NCBI GenBank assembly: GCA_009731375.1
Contig: BJOX01000253.1
Coordinates: forward strand, 4,923-52,237
Origin: Paulinella micropora
Lineage: Eukaryota; Cercozoa; Imbricatea; Euglyphida
Reading direction: 5' to 3'
DNA length: 47,315 bases
The first letter of the stretch is position 1, and every line of letters begins with the position of its first letter. The notes under the pieces are model-generated. The model searched no databases. It was not told the origin of the DNA and saw nothing but the letters and a program-made list of their open reading frames with translations. The translations under genes and the position numbers were made by a program. Of this stretch, positions 1 through 10,509 are shown piece by piece.

Positions 1-800
<800 letters not shown>

Positions 801-2330
801 TCTCTGAGCATTCTTCTGGTGCACTTAACCAAAAACGCAACTTCAAACTCAAGTTTGAAATCCTTTGAATCATAATTGACAACTTATGATCATCAATTCG
901 TTTTTAGTCTGAATATCTGTCATTGACAATCACTAATTCGTTTTAGTCTGAATATTGGTCACCGTGACATCTTCGTCACGTCAATCGTAATTATTATTAG
1001 ATTGGACACTGCCTCTTGTAGAGCAACTTTAAATAGTTGAAAACGTAACGGTAACAAAATCAGCTTATTAGTAGTTCATAACGGCCGGGCCTAATACTAT
1101 CAGTTATGGCTGCCGCCCCGGTAGTCCATATCATCTGGATATATACTGAAGGGTGGCACAATGTTAACCACAATAAGCTTATTGTTCAAAGTTATTAATA
1201 TTATTAATAATATCATGTTTGTGATGCAATATGGTATTAATACTGTATTCGTTGATTGGTAATTACCCGGTCACTCACGGACTTAACTCGTACCTGTACA
1301 CCCGCCGGTTTGCCGGAAGACTCCGTAAGGAGACGCGATACTCAGAGTCGATCGAAACTTTAATCCGCAAGTATTGTAGATAAGCAGAACTGACAATTCA
1401 GAGACAGTAGCGCAAACTAGATAAAAATGTGCAGTCTGAGTCATGACCGGCTGCCAGTGTAACTGCCACTCAATGGTTATTGTCCAATCATGGCTCGGAT
1501 TCTCAATGCAAATATTGATAACGCCGTTATTTGTATCGGCCCGTTGCCGTCGCGGCTTCAACTATTAATATTGACTGACTAGAACTATCAAGTTGAGTAA
1601 TATTTGAAAATACTTGCCATTAGCGGCCTGAGTGATTACTGACTGGCACGGTCGGGTGACGTTGAAACGCTGGTAAGTCACGGTCATTACTACACCGTGA
1701 CCTTCTATATAACGCTCCCCCTTAGTTCTATGCAGTCGATAACTCGACTCGATTAACTGGCGATGATACTAACGTGACCAGGTTTATTTCAAATGTGCCC
1801 CGACTCTTGAAGAATGCCCCCCTCAGAGTCCGAGGCTCCTCAACTATGACTAAAAGATTGAATAGTCGTGTCCAAATTGTGTCACTGCTCAGGATTCAAA
1901 AGTTGTGGCCGCGGCTCGGACAACGTAAGATCATTGAAATGTACTGAAATCTAAAAAAAAACATGACTCATGATAAAAGCCGTTAGCCTGATATATAGTA
2001 ACTACGATAATGGGGGCCACATCTTCCCGTTCCCCTGCTTGCCAAAGATGACATCCCGAAAGTCCGAGTCAGTCCGACATGATTCGGTCGATTGAAGCAA
2101 AGTTGACAGGTCCCACTTATCCACACTTCGCCGCTTGTGCGTATACAAATTACATTACTGCTGTTATGTGAAGTCACAAATTCAACTTGTATCAGTATAA
2201 TTTGTGGCGATAATCATAGTACTTTCCAAATTCGCTCAGCCGATGATCAATTCACGATAGTGAGTAAGTTACGATGAAAACGATTGAAACGATACGAAGT
2301 AACTGGGCTCCGAATTAAAAAACCGATGGT
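801..2330. other. Non-coding host DNA, no recognised feature
   Basis: AT-rich mixed sequence with many stops in all frames. There are short palindromic TATTAATA-type runs near 1190-1215 and 1561. The longest frames (about 60-95 codons) show no known motif and no splice-compatible continuation. Nothing can be assigned. Confidence 0.6.
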
Positions 2331-2739
2331 GCGAAGCTGTGGCCATCGTAGCAATTATCCCGCTCTTGCCGGTAATACTGTCGGTTAGGACTTACGTCTC
2401 TCGCTCCGTACACGCTCGATTTGTCAATGATTCGACTGGCTCGTCACTTGTATGCGCTCGACTACCGGGTAGGCTGCGGAGGCAACCAAATCATTGGGGG
2501 AGACCCCCGGGGAGAAAGACAAGCCGCGTCTTCTCCGTGGGATGGAGTGCCGAACCCAACTCCGCATCAACCCCCGATTCCAACACACCGACAATAACCA
2601 TGGAACCTGGCCCCTCTTCAGGGAGTAGTTGAATTATCTCTGTAGTATTAACGACCCCCTGGCACTAGGACTCGTGCCTTCGGCAGGGGGGGTAGCTCAT
2701 AAGATCATTAATCCTAGTCCACCTAATGTAACGTCTCTC

Positions 2740-2774
<35 letters not shown>

Positions 2775-3453
2775 NNNNNNNNNNCCCCCCCCTCAGTTTC
2801 AGGCAAAGCTACGGAGAGTGGTTCTGATAGCGAGGACTTCGGTCCTAACTATGAGAATTTACCAATCCTCGAACGCCCAAGTCCTAGTGCTAGGTCTGAA
2901 CCAAGTAGCTGACAAGAAGATGAGGGGGAGTCAGTGCGTAAAACAGTAGGTAAGAGGGGGAGAAAGACCAAAGTCAGGGTAATACTATCAGGGAAACAGG
3001 TCAGAGTTCCGGCACGTATGTGGGGGGAAGAATGGGCTAAATAAACTTACGGCGATCGGTGGGAAACTGCCGAACGTAAAGGTGTTACGCTCCAACCTTC
3101 CACCCCGATCGTGTGGAAATCCAAACGCTTCCCCGCACATGATGTTGCTTTTGATGATGGCATAACTGATAAGATGTGGGATAAGGAAATCATTAAGTAT
3201 GCCTATGTTGAACAATCGCCTGCAGTTCAACATGACTTACCCACACCTGCTCTGCCAGTCGTATCCAAATCGGCGACTGACCCGAATGTCACTTCTGAAT
3301 TTGGGTTCGCCGAGGGGGAGAGAGATAGGATATAGTCTGAAAGAAACCAACATGGTACGAACTGGCGCTCACATGAGCAAGCGCCTAGCATCCATCTCCC
3401 CTGAGAACATAATTCCAGGGGGGGGGGGGGGGGGGGGGGGGAGNNNNNNNNNN
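2331..3453 (+). other. Possible upstream part of the copia element, interrupted by two gaps
   Basis: This stretch leads into the recognisable reverse transcriptase and may be its upstream linker region, but no gag, protease or integrase motif is visible. It holds two 10-N gaps, at 2775-2784 (inside a C homopolymer) and 3444-3453 (after a G homopolymer). Homopolymers at gap edges suggest sequencing or assembly failure. Assignment to the retrotransposon rests only on adjacency. Confidence 0.3.
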
Positions 3454-3957
3454 AGATTATTGTCTTGTCATGATCAGTGAACAGATATCTGAGTTTCCCG
3501 TTATCCAAAAACCTAAAGACCGGAGACAGGCACGGGAAACTGAGGTACGCCAGCAAGAAGAGCTTAAAGCGTTCGAATGGAGAGAAGAGAGTGAGGCGAA
3601 GAGATTTGGTTCCCCCATTATCTCCCTAAAATGGATAGATTTAGTCAAGCAGCAGGGAACTCCGGATCAGTTCCACAAGGCAAGGGTTACTTTACGTGGT
3701 GACCTGCTTAAGGCAGGTTTTAACTTTACAGTATGATCCGAAAAAGATGTACTCGCCTACGGCACACCACCGCACTATTCTCCTCATTATTGCCTACGCT
3801 GCACATGCTTTGGGATTGATCTGTTGCTCGTCGACTTCACTTTGGTAACCGCCTATCTTCATGCCCATCTACCATATGACATATATGTTAAACCCCCTCC
3901 CGGGTTCGAGAAGCCTGGACTTATCTGGTTGCTCAAGAAGGCGCTTTATGGCCACCC
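3454..3957 (+). pseudogene. Copia-type reverse transcriptase, 5' half (degenerate, interrupted)
   Basis: Translation shows the N-terminal reverse transcriptase region of a Ty1/copia polyprotein: a KWIDLVKQQGTPDQFHKAR stretch, then a block resembling the conserved SPTA...TI segment, then the palm motif region (VDF...TAYLHAHLP), a PPPGF motif and the ALYG motif. These parts sit in different frames and there is an in-frame TGA near 3734, so the copy is dead or error-laden. The ALYG motif runs directly into the left GGAAT duplication at 3958-3962, and the reading continues in the half starting at 23922. The viral element therefore landed inside this gene. Confidence 0.8.
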
Positions 3958-3962
3958 GGAAT
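3958..3962 (+). other. Target-site duplication, left copy (GGAAT)
   Basis: GGAAT directly precedes the first base of the left terminal inverted repeat. The same five bases follow the right repeat at 23922-23926. Removing the element and one copy leaves the copia frame continuous, which fixes the insertion point. Confidence 0.85.
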
Positions 3963-4380
3963 AAAAAAACGAGAAGGAAAGGGGGGTTGTTTCTATGGCC
4001 CCAACCCCCCTTCCCATTTTTAATTTCCCTATCGTTTGCCATTTTTTACAAAGTCAGTCATAAAAGAGATTTTATCATTTTACCCGCGGGTAGTATAGGG
4101 TGCCACTTCGGCACACTTTTTCAAGACACGCCCCCCGCCGCCAGAGATGCGCACCAAAGCAAAAAGGAAATGAGCCCAACAAAAAACAAAATGGTAATAG
4201 AATTCATCAGCAAATACTTCAACTATACGATTATACCAAAATCGTCTAATCGTGTAATTGTTTTTTTCTCCGTCGTTAGTTTCAGTTTTTAGCACTACAA
4301 GACAAACATCAAGACACACATTTTCTACAAATCAAAAATTACCTTTTTCTTTTTGTGCCGTTTGGTTTCAATTATGTTTT
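3963..4380 (+). repeat. Left terminal inverted repeat of the PLV
   Basis: It is the reverse complement of 23504-23921 over its whole length. I see one substitution (near 4066) and one extra A in the terminal A-run (seven A here, six T at the right end). The outer end begins with an A-run followed by CGAGAAGG and G/C homopolymers. The inner edge overlaps the last ~56 bases of the integrase gene, so the integrase C-terminus is encoded by the TIR. Near-identity of the two copies implies recent insertion or gene conversion. Confidence 0.95.
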
Positions 4381-5260
4381 CTGGTTGAATGTCTTCTTTT
4401 TTCAACTGTTGCTTTATCTTCTTCTCCTTTGTTATCTCTTGGACTTGTTCGTGAATTTGTTTTTCATCATCAACTGGTTTTTCAAACTTAGTCTTTAACA
4501 ACTCGCGGGGGCTGACTAGTTCTTTGTTAGATAGCACAATCTTAAATCCGTTTCTACCCAAAACCGTATATATCTGCTTTGACCAAGTTCGTCCGCCTTT
4601 TGAAAATAGATTTCGTTGAACTTCTCGTCTTACCTTATCGCCAGGTTCAAATTCATTAATACTCTCATCTCTTTCAATTTTTTGTTTATTAGTAGCTTTT
4701 CCATTTAATACATCAATTGGTCTAGCTTTGATTGTTGGATGAAAACGATTATTGTAAGCTTTGACCATATCGTCAATGTATGAGACCCAGTCAAAGTTTC
4801 CATTTGTTTCAAATAGTATATCAAACCACCTTCTAATAGTTCTAATCACTCTATCAACTATTGCGAGTGCTTTGTGGTCTCCTACTTCAACTGTTCTGTG
4901 TTCAATGTTATGTTCATCAAAATATTTATTAACTGCTCCTTTGTATTCTCCACCGCTATCTGTTGTAATGATTTCTGGAATATATGGAATAGATTTTAAA
5001 CCAGTATATACTTCATTCGCAGTTTTATTTTTCAGTGGTCTGACTTCTAAAAATCTACTATTAGTGTCAATCCAAACCAACATAAAGGCATATTTTTTAT
5101 TACCTGGTTTATCTTTTAACTTAGACATATCCGCCAAATCTACGAACACTTGCTTTAACGGTTTATCAGCCCATATTGTATTCCATTTCTTACTTTGTTT
5201 TTTTTGGTAATGTAGTTCTAATGCCTGTTGCTCTTTCAGTTCTTGTAAATTGTCGTCCAT
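4325..5260 (-). CDS. rve-type (retroviral/Polinton) integrase
   Basis: A 311-residue protein with a DDE-family catalytic core: D41 in VFVDLADM, D101 in ITTDSGGEY, and a third acidic position D136 in ALAIVDRVIRTIRRW, where retroviral integrases have Glu. Downstream is a chromodomain-like or SH3-like basic segment (EFEPGDKVR near 204-210) and a Lys-rich tail. It inserts the element by joining TIR ends to target DNA, consistent with the 5-bp duplication. Its ATG follows the stop of the upstream gene without a gap (TAG-ATG), and its 3' end lies in the left TIR. No N-terminal HHCC zinc finger is evident in this frame. Family assignment is firm. Confidence 0.92.
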   Translation of the reverse strand: MDDNLQELKEQQALELHYQKKQSKKWNTIWADKPLKQVFVDLADMSKLKDKPGNKKYAFMLVWIDTNSRFLEVRPLKNKTANEVYTGLKSIPYIPEIITTDSGGEYKGAVNKYFDEHNIEHRTVEVGDHKALAIVDRVIRTIRRWFDILFETNGNFDWVSYIDDMVKAYNNRFHPTIKARPIDVLNGKATNKQKIERDESINEFEPGDKVRREVQRNLFSKGGRTWSKQIYTVLGRNGFKIVLSNKELVSPRELLKTKFEKPVDDEKQIHEQVQEITKEKKIKQQLKKEDIQPENIIETKRHKKKKVIFDL

Positions 5261-5518
5261 CTAATACTTAATGACACCTAATGTTGTATCTCTATATATT
5301 GCTCTTTCTTTTTTTTCAAGTTCAAAACAATAATTAGAACAAAACTCATAAGTATAAAATCTGTCAAATGTATCATCAATGGCTGTAATCTGTCTATTAG
5401 CTAAACACAGAGTTAATCCACACACATAGCAACTAGTGAAGTCATACATACGATGATTATATAGGTAGTCCATAATGTATAAACGAACATCTAATGGTAG
5501 GTTTTTTATCTTGTTCAT
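5261..5518 (-). CDS. Small F-box-like / zinc-binding protein
   Basis: 85 residues. The N-terminus (NLPLDVRLYIMDYLYNH) resembles the start of an F-box helix. It is followed by CYVCG and FCSNYC, a Cys pair arrangement (CxxC...CxxxC) of the treble-clef or MYND-like kind. It sits 8 bp after the upstream minus-strand gene and abuts the integrase start codon, so the three leftward genes form a tight cluster. I do not recognise a named family. A role in host ubiquitin machinery would be inference only. Confidence 0.65.
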   Translation of the reverse strand: MNKIKNLPLDVRLYIMDYLYNHRMYDFTSCYVCGLTLCLANRQITAIDDTFDRFYTYEFCSNYCFELEKKERAIYRDTTLGVIKY

Positions 5519-5526
5519 ACACTATA

Positions 5527-6062
5527 TTAGAACTTCAAAAATATTTTAGATGTATCATTGTTTTCTTTTTTTGGTTTCTCGGGTTGTTGGTTATAAACAT
5601 TGACACTAACACGGCTGGATTTCTTACCTTTACCTTTCTTGGGCTGTTCCTCTTCTTCACTTTCGCTCTCACTATCTTCTTCCACTTTCTTTTTTACCAC
5701 TTTCTTCGCCTTCTTCTGTTTAGTCTTTAATTTTATACCCGCAACCCGTTGTGCGACTATATCTACAAAGTCTTGTTCTACTTCCTCATCCGAGCTGCTT
5801 TCCTCACTTATCTCACCGTCTCTTCCATCTATCATATCCTTAGCCAACNNNNNNNNNNGCCGTCTCGCCCATCTATCATATCCTTAGCCAACTGTTTCTT
5901 GGCCGTATGTTCCATCTTTTCATCATTGGTCATTTCTTTCACATTCTTCGCCTCTTCCTCCGCTAGTAATTCCCTGGCCCTCTCAATCTTTCTTTGCTTA
6001 GCCTTTTCCTTTCGCCTCGCATTAGCGATTTTAAGATTTTCTACCGAAGATTTACCCGGCAT
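5527..6062 (-). CDS. Charged coiled-coil protein of unknown function (gap inside)
   Basis: It starts at ATG 6062 (MPGKSSVENLKIANARRKEK) and has a Lys/Arg/Glu-rich helical N-terminal half, then an acidic Ser-Asp-Glu stretch, a Lys-rich middle and an acidic SESEEEE run before a basic tail. A 10-N gap at 5849-5858 breaks the frame, but about 25 bases on its two sides are the same sequence (coding AKDMIDGRDG), so the gap probably joins overlapping contig ends and the true gene is continuous at about 165 residues. No family is recognised; the composition suggests nucleic-acid or protein binding. It diverges from the fibre gene. Confidence 0.65.
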
Positions 6063-6184
6063 ACTTGCTTGCTATGGGTTGCTATATTTTCCTAAATATA
6101 ATATTTTAATTAAGATAATATATACAATGGGCAGTCAATATAAATCGNNNNNNNNNNACCTACGGTCATAGACAGTATACAACA
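6063..6184. promoter_or_regulatory. Divergent intergenic region between the coiled-coil gene and the fibre gene (with gap)
   Basis: AT-rich sequence (TATAATATTTTAATTAAGATAATATATA near 6098-6125) lies between two divergent starts. The fibre start region appears twice, at 6126-6147 and 6184-6207, either side of the 10-N gap at 6148-6157. The first copy is probably the redundant end of a contig. Confidence 0.5.
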
Positions 6185-9100
6185 ATGGGCAGTCAATATA
6201 AATCGCTCTTAGGCTTGTCTGAAATTGCGGTGGACTCATTGGACATAAAAAATTTAGATTTAACGAACACAAACATAGTGGGCTTATACACAGATAGGGT
6301 GCCAGAAGATGCTGACCCCGTAAATCTTTACTTTACTAATAGCCGATTTGATGCGAGGTTGGCTTTAAAATCAACAACGGACTTAAAAGAAGGCACTAAT
6401 CTATACTATACTGATGGTAGGTTTGATGCGCGACTAACCACTAAATCAACCACTAACCTTTCCGAAGGCACTAATTTATATTATACTAATGCTAGGTTTG
6501 ACACTCAATTAGCAACAAAGAGCACAACCAACTTAACCGAAGGAACTAACTTATACTACACCACAGCAAGGGCTAATACAGATTTTGACACAAGGATAGC
6601 AACTAAATCAATAGATGCTTTAAGTGATGTAATCATAACAGGCACCCCCGCCGATAACCAACTGCTCATTTACAGCACTGGGCAATGGCGAAATGTTGCT
6701 TCTCCTTTTCTTAGATTGGATGGCCTCACTATGATGTTTGGAAATTTAAATATGGGAGGTTTTAATGTAGTAAATGTCGGTAATGTTGATGGTATTGATG
6801 TTTCGGCTCTTGATAGTTCTGTGGTAAATCTAACAGGAGACCAAACCATAACAGGAAACAAAACATTTACTACTTATGTGGGTGTAAAAGACACAAATCC
6901 ATTAAACACTGGCAAGTTATTCTTCAATTACAACAATAATATGGGTTCTATTTATTCGTCGGAGGCAGGTGGAGCCACGGGCTATCCACTAACTATTGTT
7001 GGTTCTTCTATACTTTTTGCTCCAACAACAGGAGGTGGAATGACATTGACAAATAATGTTTTAAATTTTAACAGCACAACGGCAATCAGCGGACTGCCCG
7101 CACCATTCTATGACGGCGATGCTTCAACAAAAGCATACACTGATACTAAACTGGCAAAGGACGGCACAGCGGCTATGACGGGTAGTTTAAATATGGGAGG
7201 ATTTTCAATAACAAATGTTAATCTTGTTGATGGTATTGATGTTTCGGCTATTGATACCGCAGTCGTCAAACTAACAGGAGACCAAACCATAGCTGGTATT
7301 AAGACATTTAGCAGTATAATAAATGCGAGTGCGGGGATTGATATGAAAAGCCAAAGCATAACAAATGTAAATCTTGTTGATGGTATTGATGTTTCTGCCC
7401 TTGATACTTCTGTCGTTAAACTAACAGGAGACCAAACCATAGCAGGGAATAAAAAATTTACTTCAACAATAGAAGTGCGGGGTGCCACAGGTCCAACCGC
7501 TTTTGATGGTATCGGTATTGCCTTTGATACGGCGACAAATATAGGAGAGATTACCGCACAAAAGATAGCAACCGCGGCCTATTATCCAATACAAATAACA
7601 GGGTCATATGTTGATTTATATGCGGGGGATAATGTAATCGCGACAGCAACGGGCACGACACTATCTTTGAACAACAGAAAAATTACAAATTTGGCCACAC
7701 CAACAGCAACAACGGACGGGGCGAATAAAAGTTATGTGGATACATTAGACGGGCAAAATGTGAAACTAACAGGAAACCAAACCATAGCAGGAATTAAGAC
7801 ATATAGCAGTGGTCTTGAAATAACAGGAAATTCAACGAATGCGGCCACAAAAGGAACATTCGTGGTTTTCAATTCTACCAGTAATATCGGGTCAATTGCT
7901 AGTTTGGATATGAAAACAGCGACATATTACAACTTTGAAATTTCTGCGAAAAAAATAAGTTTTATTATTGACGGGACGATTGTTGGTTGGGTAAATGCTT
8001 CGGGACTAGATTGTAATAGTAGCAAAATAGCCAACCTTGGAACTCCGACATTAGCGACCGATGGAGCAACAAAAGGATATGCGGACACATTGGACGGGCA
8101 AAATGTAAAACTAACAGGCGACCAAACCATAACAGGAATTAAGATATTTAATGGAAGTAGAAATGATGTAAGAGCACTGACCTTATTAAGCCAAGCCGAT
8201 TTCAATAATGTGGATATCATTAATGGCGGGAATATAACATATAATGGGGCGAGGATACTAAACCAAAATGGAGGAGATATCTTTTTCAGTCAGACAACGG
8301 GTGATTGGCAGTCTTTCTTATATACTCTAAATACTGCTTCAAGCGGAACCGCAGACCAACGAGGCTACCTATTCACGAATGTAGCATCTGATGTAAAAGG
8401 GGCGGGACTTTACATTTCAAAACTTTTGGATAATAAGTCGCTGTCGTCTGACATTGTCCGTTTTAACAATGCTGGCGGTATGCGATTTTATGGTGCTTTG
8501 GATATGAACAGCAACAACATAACAAGTGGCGGAACAATAACGGGAACTACAATTACTTCAACCGCGGGTATATCAACAACAACAATAACGGCAAGCGACA
8601 AAATAACAACAGCATCTGGTAAGCCAATAATCATAGGTAATACAACAAAGGGCACGGGTGCGACAGGTGGTTTAGAATTATATGGAACGGCTTCAAATAT
8701 CGGAGGAGCACACTTACAGGCGATAACAACGGCGGATGCTTATCCAACATTCCAATTAATGAATTGGGCACACGACAATATAGGCGTAAGTTTTGATGCT
8801 TATTATGACGGCTCAAACTGGAAATCAAGTAATTCTGGCTCAAACTTTCAAATATACAAAAACTCAAACAAACTTGCTTTTAACTATAAATCAGGAATAA
8901 CAGCAGGAAGCAATATAACTTGGTCTGAGTCTATGAACATAAGCACAGCAGGCCTACTAACAGCAAATGCGGGGATAACATACACAGGCACATTAACCTC
9001 GGCAACAAATACAAGTGGAGCGAAAATAGGAATTCAGGGAGCAACAGACGGAACAAATGCAAAAGGTATATTTCTATGGGATACAACCAATACAAGTTGG

Positions 9101-10102
9101 GGGATTTATGCGGCATCTGGTGGGGCTGCAAATACTAGAAGTTTGGCAAATGGTTTAGCCGTTTCAGGAAATGATTTTAGTTCGTATAGTTTTCGGTTTA
9201 GGGTTGCTAATGATTCTACNNNNNNNNNNNNNNNNNNNNNNNNNNNNNNNNNNNNNNNNNNNNNNNNNNNNNNNNNNNNNNNNNNNNNNNNNNNNNNNNN
9301 NNNNNNNNNNNNNNNNNNNNNNNNNNNNNNNNNNNNNNNNNNNNNNNNNNNNAAAATAGCAATTCAAGGACAAACAGACGGGACGAATGCGAGAGGAATA
9401 TTTATGTGGGACATTGGAGATTCAAACTGGGGGATTTATATGAGCCAGTCTGGGGCAAGTAAATCGCTAAGTGGAGGAACGGCACCAGCGGGAGGAGTAG
9501 GCGGAGGATTAACTTCTTATTCTATTAGATTTAGAGTAAATGGTTCTTCAACGAGTGGGTTCATATGGGAGAATAATTCAAATACTGCTTTAATGTCTTT
9601 GAAAGCAAGCGATGGGCAATTATGGGTATTGTCTAATCCAATTCAATATTCAGACAGGAGAAAAAAAGAAGATATAAAGGATTGCTTAGGATTAGATTTT
9701 ATTAATAAGTTAAATCCAGTCTGCTATCGTATGATTGACGACAAAAAGAAATGTAGGACTGACTTAATAGCACAGGAATTAGAAGAAATACTAACAGAAA
9801 TGGATATGCTAGATTTTGGCGGATTTATAAAAGAAAAAATTATGGTTCCCTGTCCAAAGCAAAGAGCGGAATACGAATTGAAAGGTGTGAGTGTTAAGCC
9901 AGAAGATGTTAAATGTATTGATAGTGGTGATGTCGGTTATGGTATAGGTTATTCAGAGTTTATCGCACCATTAATTAAGGCGGTTCAACAATTATCAGAG
10001 AAGGTAGTTAATTTAGAAAAAGAAAATAAAACTTTACTTAATATATTACAAGACCAAACCAACCAATTAGCAGAAATACGAGCAGTTTTATTTCCTTCGT
10101 AA
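6185..10102 (+). CDS. Large fibre/tail-spike-like protein with C-terminal S74 intramolecular chaperone
   Basis: About 1305 residues. The N-terminal third carries repeats of the type EGTNLYYT..RFDARL (at least three) and then five variants of LTGDQTIAGIKTF, interleaved with TDGA..YVDT segments. Such repeats are common in trimeric beta-helical phage and giant-virus fibres. The C-terminus has the peptidase S74/endosialidase chaperone signature, SDRRKKEDI, and ends with GYSEFIAPLIKAVQQL and a coiled coil. S74 domains assist trimer folding and then self-cleave, usually at the Ser of this motif. Two related modules (IQGxTDGTNAxGIF.WD) flank a 133-N gap at 9220-9352, so the gap may hide further copies. 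It probably forms the host-attachment fibre. The stop codon lies within a hairpin. Confidence 0.85.
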   Translation: MGSQYKSLLGLSEIAVDSLDIKNLDLTNTNIVGLYTDRVPEDADPVNLYFTNSRFDARLALKSTTDLKEGTNLYYTDGRFDARLTTKSTTNLSEGTNLYYTNARFDTQLATKSTTNLTEGTNLYYTTARANTDFDTRIATKSIDALSDVIITGTPADNQLLIYSTGQWRNVASPFLRLDGLTMMFGNLNMGGFNVVNVGNVDGIDVSALDSSVVNLTGDQTITGNKTFTTYVGVKDTNPLNTGKLFFNYNNNMGSIYSSEAGGATGYPLTIVGSSILFAPTTGGGMTLTNNVLNFNSTTAISGLPAPFYDGDASTKAYTDTKLAKDGTAAMTGSLNMGGFSITNVNLVDGIDVSAIDTAVVKLTGDQTIAGIKTFSSIINASAGIDMKSQSITNVNLVDGIDVSALDTSVVKLTGDQTIAGNKKFTSTIEVRGATGPTAFDGIGIAFDTATNIGEITAQKIATAAYYPIQITGSYVDLYAGDNVIATATGTTLSLNNRKITNLATPTATTDGANKSYVDTLDGQNVKLTGNQTIAGIKTYSSGLEITGNSTNAATKGTFVVFNSTSNIGSIASLDMKTATYYNFEISAKKISFIIDGTIVGWVNASGLDCNSSKIANLGTPTLATDGATKGYADTLDGQNVKLTGDQTITGIKIFNGSRNDVRALTLLSQADFNNVDIINGGNITYNGARILNQNGGDIFFSQTTGDWQSFLYTLNTASSGTADQRGYLFTNVASDVKGAGLYISKLLDNKSLSSDIVRFNNAGGMRFYGALDMNSNNITSGGTITGTTITSTAGISTTTITASDKITTASGKPIIIGNTTKGTGATGGLELYGTASNIGGAHLQAITTADAYPTFQLMNWAHDNIGVSFDAYYDGSNWKSSNSGSNFQIYKNSNKLAFNYKSGITAGSNITWSESMNISTAGLLTANAGITYTGTLTSATNTSGAKIGIQGATDGTNAKGIFLWDTTNTSWGIYAASGGAANTRSLANGLAVSGNDFSSYSFRFRVANDSXXXXXXXXXXXXXXXXXXXXXXXXXXXXXXXXXXXXXXXXXXXXXKIAIQGQTDGTNARGIFMWDIGDSNWGIYMSQSGASKSLSGGTAPAGGVGGGLTSYSIRFRVNGSSTSGFIWENNSNTALMSLKASDGQLWVLSNPIQYSDRRKKEDIKDCLGLDFINKLNPVCYRMIDDKKKCRTDLIAQELEEILTEMDMLDFGGFIKEKIMVPCPKQRAEYELKGVSVKPEDVKCIDSGDVGYGIGYSEFIAPLIKAVQQLSEKVVNLEKENKTLLNILQDQTNQLAEIRAVLFPS
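9220..9352. other. Assembly gap (133 N) inside the fibre gene
   Basis: Unknown bases lie between two homologous fibre modules. Repeat collapse is the likely cause, and the true length is unknown. Confidence 0.95.
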
Positions 10103-10116
10103 GGACAAGCCCTTAC
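10099..10116 (+). terminator. 3' hairpin overlapping the fibre stop codon
   Basis: Six-base arms GTAAGG and CCTTAC surround ACAAGC, and the TAA stop (10100-10102) is in the 5' arm. Comparable short hairpins follow the genes ending at 12512 and 14268. Giant viruses and virophages use hairpins at transcript ends for polyadenylation; a similar role here is inference. Confidence 0.45.
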
Positions 10117-10129
10117 AAACCCAATATAG

Positions 10130-10169
10130 TTTTTGAGATTGTAAGTGGTTTTTGTAAAAAAGCACTTAC
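10130..10169 (+). promoter_or_regulatory. 40-nt leader block with hairpin, copy 1 (before the membrane-protein gene)
   Basis: TTTTTGAGATT is followed by an imperfect 29-nt hairpin: arms GTAAGTG and CACTTAC extended by a T-run pairing with an A-run. It ends one base before the ATG at 10171. The same block with one mismatch is at 15247-15286, before the major capsid gene. Its position in the leader suggests shared late promoter or mRNA-level control. Confidence 0.65.
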
Positions 10170-10170
10170 T

Positions 10171-10509
10171 ATGCCGCCTAGATTACACCCTCCACCACCA
10201 ATCATAGAGACGGAAGACCTTACACCCGAACTCAAAAACCGTGTGCTTGATGTCCAAATTAAGCAGGAAGAAAAAAAATTAGACCACGAATACGAGGACA
10301 GCTGGGATTGCTGTTTGACTAAGCGAAAAACTGACAGCCGACTTATCAAATACTTGTTTCAAATGGGTATCATTATCGCCATCATCACCCTTTGTATCGT
10401 GAGGCTATCTGAAAAGAACTTACCGTGTGAAGTTGCCAACACTTATGTCGGTATTTTAACACTATTAATAGGCATCTGCCTTCCTAGCCCATCTAGTTCA
10501 AAGAAGTGA
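10171..10509 (+). CDS. Two-pass membrane protein, probable virion component
   Basis: 112 residues. There is a Pro-rich start, a charged helical segment (about 15-45), a CC pair at 47-48, a hydrophobic helix at 62-79 and a second at 91-104 ending in GICLPSPS. The terminal LxGxxLPSP pattern looks like small membrane proteins I associate with PLVs, though I cannot name a family. It shares its 40-nt leader with the major capsid gene, which suggests co-expression with the virion genes. Its 3' end overlaps the converging gene at 10498 by 12 bases. Confidence 0.7.
   Translation: MPPRLHPPPPIIETEDLTPELKNRVLDVQIKQEEKKLDHEYEDSWDCCLTKRKTDSRLIKYLFQMGIIIAIITLCIVRLSEKNLPCEVANTYVGILTLLIGICLPSPSSSKK

Noticed and set aside
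2339-2632. 97-codon plus-strand frame left of the first gap
   Set aside because: No retroelement motif or other domain; composition does not differ from neighbouring non-coding DNA.
10141-10162. Mini-intron with GTAAGT donor and AAAAAAG acceptor
   Set aside because: 22 bases is too short for any known spliceosomal intron, and the palindrome explains the conservation better.
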